Shown in pieces: positions 5,854 to 6,483 of a DNA stretch of 6,483 nucleotides. Each line of letters begins with the position of its first letter. Position 1 is the first letter of the stretch. Both the position numbers and the translations under genes were made by a program. The notes under the pieces are model-generated. The model had not been told where the DNA came from. It ran no database searches and worked only from the letters and a program-made list of their open reading frames with translations. The DNA comes from Alphaproteobacteria bacterium (GTDB taxonomy: Bacteria; Pseudomonadota; Alphaproteobacteria; ATCC43930; CGMCC-115725): contig VAZT01000671.1 in assembly GCA_005884825.1 (NCBI GenBank), forward strand, positions 1 through 6,483. Direction: 5' to 3'.

Positions 5854-6459
5854 TCAATCCCAGCACGCGAGGATCGTCTCGCTGCGGGCGGTCTCGATCT
5901 GCTGACTGAAACGGTTGTGGTAAAGGGTTAGCAACGCATCGTGCGTGGCGTCCGACGAGCTGCACAGCGCATCGGTCGCGAGCACGACGCGGTAGCCGAG
6001 GTCGACAGCGTCGAGAACGGCGGCGAGCACGCAGACATCGGTCTCGGCTCCGGTAATGACCAGGCTCTCGATCCCACGCCGGCGCAAAAGGGCGCTCAAT
6101 TGCGGCTCGGAAAATGGCGAATACACCCTCTTGTCGATCACCTCGGCGGGAGGGGCGAGGGCCGCCAATGGCGGGACCAGCTCGATCAGCCGCGGGTCGA
6201 TCCGCTCCAATGTCAGCCCTCTCCAGCGCTCGTAATAGCGCTGCCAGCTGCCCGGCATCTGGTCTGGCCGGCATGGCGGGATGAAGCGGGTAAAGATCGT
6301 CCGCGACGGGTGACGCTCGGCAATGCGGGCCACGACTGGAAGCACCCGTGCCATCCAGGGTGTATGCCAGGGGGTCTCTTCGGCGAATACATTCTGCATG
6401 TCGACGCAGAGATGGGCGGTGCGGTCCGTCAGGAGGGGACCGAAGGGCAGCGCGTCCAA
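5854..6459 (-). CDS. Isochorismatase-family cysteine hydrolase
   Basis: A soluble hydrolase of 201 residues with the family's triad in place: Asp20 in HLCVDMQNVF, Lys110 in EVIDKRVYSPF, and nucleophile Cys143 in VITGAETDVCVLA, where the residues before the Cys form the usual cis-peptide loop. Family members hydrolyse isochorismate, nicotinamide, N-carbamoyl amines, biuret, ureidoacrylate or related compounds; nothing in the sequence or neighbours picks one. A Pro/Arg/Trp-rich insertion (61-83, with PGSWQRYYERW) lies where these enzymes shape the substrate pocket. The start is TTG 6459: an in-frame TGA lies at 6474-6472, no ATG or GTG is available before the catalytic Asp strand, and GAGAGG sits eight bases upstream. 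Only 24 bases of the window remain upstream, too few to show a promoter or neighbour. The gene is convergent with the YihY/BrkB gene. Confidence 0.9.
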   Translation of the reverse strand: MDALPFGPLLTDRTAHLCVDMQNVFAEETPWHTPWMARVLPVVARIAERHPSRTIFTRFIPPCRPDQMPGSWQRYYERWRGLTLERIDPRLIELVPPLAALAPPAEVIDKRVYSPFSEPQLSALLRRRGIESLVITGAETDVCVLAAVLDAVDLGYRVVLATDALCSSSDATHDALLTLYHNRFSQQIETARSETILACWD

Positions 6460-6483
6460 CCGGTCCGCCTCTCAGCTGTGCTG

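Noticed and set aside
5240..5905. Rightward open frame of 221 codons within the YihY/BrkB region
   Set aside because: It is the frame-shifted shadow of the membrane protein, rich in Arg and His, with no domain.
1..6483. CRISPR arrays, tRNA genes, transposon ends or att sites
   Set aside because: No regularly spaced repeats, cloverleaf, transposase frame or long terminal inverted repeats were found on reading either strand.

Overview
The window looks like GC-rich alphaproteobacterial chromosome, most likely from the Hyphomicrobiales (Bradyrhizobium-like). That placement rests on codon use, on the style of the prepilin peptidase, YihY/BrkB and Sel1-like proteins, and on remembered homologues; no search was run. 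There is no rRNA, tRNA, CRISPR array, insertion sequence or phage gene. Two features stand out. One is a chimeric membrane protein in a type II secretion operon whose N-terminus looks taken from a type I secretion ABC exporter. The other is a broken creA.

Left part (1-3225), type II secretion / type IV pilus-like locus. A leftward unit starts at a good sigma70-like promoter near 2194-2222. It encodes a 552-residue protein (484-2142) with a cytoplasmic C39-like domain, one transmembrane helix, a long Ala/Pro-rich periplasmic linker and C-terminal Sel1/TPR-like repeats. The N-terminal domain of the assembly ATPase GspE follows (444 to the left edge, truncated by the window). Divergently, the complete prepilin peptidase GspO (2413-3225) is read rightwards. 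GspO would cleave and N-methylate pseudopilins, and GspE would drive their assembly. The chimeric protein sits where an inner-membrane adaptor or accessory factor would. The 270-bp divergent region carries candidate promoters for both directions and several dyads.

Middle part (3269-4565). A class I SAM-dependent methyltransferase of the MTS/HemK-like type runs leftwards, convergent with gspO. It has an SPPS motif in place of NPPY. Divergent from it is a remnant of creA. Its signal-anchor start and its conserved C-terminal two thirds lie in different reading frames, and about 32 codons between them are missing. It should be inactive.

Right part (4607-6483). A YihY/BrkB-family multi-pass membrane protein with an unusual N-terminal extension is read rightwards. 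A possible 40-codon ORF overlaps its start. A cysteine hydrolase of the isochorismatase family runs leftwards, converges on it with only 13 bp between, and begins at TTG. These genes look like ordinary housekeeping or accessory genes with no clear pathway link to the secretion genes.
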